Shown here: piece by piece, positions 62,191-64,000 of the stretch
Numbering within the stretch: the first letter of the stretch is position 1
Layout of the letters: each line of letters begins with the position of its first letter
Source of the DNA: Planctomycetota bacterium
GTDB taxonomy: Bacteria > Planctomycetota > Phycisphaerae > UBA1845 > UTPLA1
Assembly: GCA_016712275.1 (NCBI GenBank)
Contig: JADJRI010000005.1
Location: 1-64,000, forward strand
Direction of reading: 5' to 3'
Length of the DNA: 64,000 nucleotides
The notes under the pieces: model-generated
What the model was told of the DNA's origin: nothing
The model's input: only the letters and a program-made list of their open reading frames with translations
Database searches by the model: none
Program-made: the position numbers and the translations under genes

Positions 62191-63320
62191 ATGAACTTTG
62201 AACTCACCGAAACACAAAAGACAATCCGCAAGGATGCGATCGAATTCGCCCAAAAGGAACTCGCCGGCGGCGAAATCAACCCCACCTTCGACCGCGATGG
62301 CTGGCGAATGCGCCGCCTTCGGCGCGATGGGCATCACCATTCCCGATGAATATGGCGGCCGCGGCCAGAATCTCAACGAAATGGTCGCCATGTTCGAAGG
62401 CGCCTGGTTACGGCTGCAAACGCTATGGCCTCCTCATCGCCATCAACGCCCACATCTTCGGCAGCGTCGAAACCCTCTACAAAGCCGGCAGCGACGAGCA
62501 GAAAAAACGTTATCTTCGCAAACTCGCGACCGGCGAATGGGTCGCGGCCCACAGCGTGACCGAGCCCGAAGGCGGCAGCGATCTCGGCAACATGCAAACC
62601 ATCGCCCGAAAAGTCGGCGACCGTTGGATCATCAACGGCAAGAAAAAGTATGCCACCTGCGGGGCCGGCGCGGACCTGCACGTTGTCTACGCGAAGATGG
62701 ACGACCCCGAGCGATATCGTCTCAGCTGCTTCCTCGTCGAACCCGGCACGCCGGGCATGACCGTCAAGCCACTGCCGGCCACCGGCCTTCACGGCTCGGG
62801 CCTCAGCGAAGTGACATACGAAAACGTGGCCGTGACGGACGAGAACATTCTCGGCAAACCCGGCTCCGGCTCAATGGTGTTTCAAGGCTCCATCGAGCGC
62901 GAGCGGGCCTGCATCTTCGGCTTTGTCCTCGGTGCGATGCAGAAGGAACTGGAACTCGCGATCGAATATGCCAACAAGCGCGTCGTCGGCGGCCGCGCGA
63001 TCGCCGGCTACCAAGCCGTCGCCCACCGAATCGCAGACATGAAGATGCGGCTGGATGCCTCGCGCCTGTTGCTTTACAACGTGACGGCCTTAAAGAGTGC
63101 CAACAAACGGGCACCCATCGAGGCGGCCGTCGCGAAGCTGTTTATCAGCGAGAGTTTCGTGCAAAACAGTCTCGACCTGATTCGCACCTTCGGCGGCAAC
63201 GGTTTCATCACCGAAAACGGCATACACACGTTTCTGAATGATGCGCTCGGCACGATCATCTTCAGCGGCACGAACGACATCCAGCGCAACATCATCGCCG
63301 CGCTCGGCGTGCGCGGGTGA
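62191..63320 (+). CDS. Acyl-CoA dehydrogenase (frameshifts near 62300 and 62405)
   Basis: This is an FAD-dependent oxidation enzyme of beta-oxidation. ATG 62191 gives MNFELTETQKTIRKDAIEFA; after small shifts the frame continues AFGAMGITIPDEYGGRGQNL and then GYGCKRYGLLIAINAHIFGS. FAD and substrate motifs follow: WVAAHSVTEPEGGSDLGNMQ (VTEPxxGSD), LSCFLVEPGTPGMTVKPLPA, GSGSMVFQGSIERERACIFG (catalytic-region helix), DLIRTFGGNGFITENGIHTF and ALGTIIFSGTNDIQRNIIAA (C-terminal FAD contact). About 376 residues, the family norm. A BIME-like repeat pair sits just upstream. Confidence 0.92.
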
Positions 63321-63343
63321 TAATCGATAATCGAACTGTCAAT

Positions 63344-63412
63344 GAGCCGGAAGCGTGAGCGCCCGGTCGAACGCCAGTTTGCGCCCAACCCGAGCGCTCA
63401 CGTTTCCGGCTC
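63344..63412. repeat. Inverted repeat / hairpin, GAGCCGGAAGCGTGAGCG family
   Basis: GAGCCGGAAGCGTGAGCG (63344) and CGCTCACGTTTCCGGCTC (63395-63412) form a long near-perfect stem (one G-U) around a spacer. GAGCCGGAAGCGTGAGCG-type repeats recur across planctomycete genomes. It follows the acyl-CoA dehydrogenase stop by 23 bases and may terminate it. Confidence 0.65.
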
Positions 63413-63479
63413 GTTTATCTTTCCACCAATTGAATGTTTGCACGGCGCGACGACCGCTTCCCTAAGGGCGCAGCTCTGC

Positions 63480-64000
63480 CTATGCCGATTCCCGCCGCGC
63501 AAATCGAATCGCCTGCCGCACCCACTCCAAACACGGTTCCGGCGCCGCCCCATACTCCGAGAAACAGATGCTCGTGTACTTGCCACCCGATGCATCATGC
63601 ACAGCCGACACCAGCGCCGGCCCATCGGCCGTCTCCGGAGGATGGCACGCAATCTCCAGCGTAAGCATTTTCATTGCAGGCGGCTTTCCCCCGCACGGCT
63701 TCGCAAGCACAAACCCATCGCAACAATCCGCCACCGCCTCGCAATCGAAACCGGCCTCCAACGAATCGCCCGAAGCGCGAAGATGCAACGGCCTTTTCGC
63801 TCGCCGCCGAATCATTTTCATCAGCGACGTGACCGTCTCGATCCGGCTCCGCCGATAACCCGCGAGATGCGCGTTCTGCTCAACAAAACGCGAGGCCGCC
63901 TCCACAGGCTGCAACTCAAAAATCCGCGAGAGGTGTGCCTGAACGGCCGAAACCGTTTCATCTACATCGACATCACGCTCGGCCGCGCGTTGCCGGCACG
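63480..64000 (-). CDS. Hypothetical protein, 5' end beyond the window
   Basis: The frame is open from base 64000 down to a stop at 63480, at least 173 codons. Recognisable segments include ETVTSLMKMIRRRAKRPLHL, ADCCDGFVLAKPCGGKPPAM and EIACHPPETADGPALVSAVH; no motif for a known family is evident. Good codon use and absence of a competing frame support a real gene. The N-terminus lies outside the window. Confidence 0.55.
   Translation of the reverse strand, partial: CRQRAAERDVDVDETVSAVQAHLSRIFELQPVEAASRFVEQNAHLAGYRRSRIETVTSLMKMIRRRAKRPLHLRASGDSLEAGFDCEAVADCCDGFVLAKPCGGKPPAMKMLTLEIACHPPETADGPALVSAVHDASGGKYTSICFSEYGAAPEPCLEWVRQAIRFARRESA

Overview
The window looks like a chromosomal segment of a GC-rich planctomycete, probably from the Phycisphaerae side of the phylum. 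The basis is gene content: a MoxR/DUF58 pair, a PQQ-propeller exported protein, a CxxCGY...CPECG membrane protein, a DUF1570-type metalloprotease-like protein, a ResB/CcsA cytochrome c assembly pair, and several families of dispersed hairpin repeats. Taxonomy is inferred from these families only. Many conserved genes (clpX, dnaE2, moxR, ccsA, resB, acyl-CoA dehydrogenase) are broken by 1-2 base frameshifts while both halves stay well conserved. I read this as uncorrected assembly indels and annotate such genes as single CDS spans, giving the approximate shift position.

Layout. 1-15.2 kb: DUF58 (partial), MoxR ATPase, a CxxCH membrane protein, nrnA, ribF, copA, a GT-C-like membrane protein, a PQQ protein, a zinc-ribbon membrane protein, a YbjQ-family protein, a small coiled-coil gene and a TMTC-like TPR protein. 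15.4-21.5 kb: a mutagenic repair operon, imuA-imuB-dnaE2, followed by a SRAP-domain gene. 21.58-38.52 kb: a 17-kb integrative element in the 3' end of tRNA-Leu(UAG). Its left two thirds hold a minus-strand cassette: a PLD-SNF2 helicase, an 87-aa protein, a large adenine methylase, a 103-aa protein, a nucleotidyl-cyclase-like protein and a winged-helix-like protein. Its right third is a plus-strand replication module: an excisionase-like HTH, an AEP primase, a P-loop ATPase, an XRE regulator and a tyrosine integrase. 38.8-50 kb: a PDZ protein, resB-ccsA, a DUF1570 protein, an exported protein, a SHOCT protein and clpX. 50-55.6 kb: an exopolysaccharide-type cluster (deacetylase, FemAB-like, asparagine-synthase-like, GT4). 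55.8-64 kb: a small zinc ribbon, an M42 peptidase, a glycolate/lactate-oxidase-type flavoprotein, a condensation/acyltransferase-superfamily protein, an acyl-CoA dehydrogenase and an edge-truncated unknown.

Most interesting points: (1) the attachment site lies inside the 3' end of the integrase gene, so integration swaps the integrase C-terminus for antisense-tRNA sequence and strands the native tail 17 kb away; (2) the island cassette joins a restriction-like helicase/methylase pair to a cyclase-like protein, a plausible undescribed defence module; (3) a 14-bp RNA hairpin whose loop is complementary to the ribosome-binding/start region of the first replication-module gene; (4) a dispersed 28-bp hairpin family with compensatory stem changes, one copy lying inside copA, and a separate 41-bp palindrome inside nrnA.
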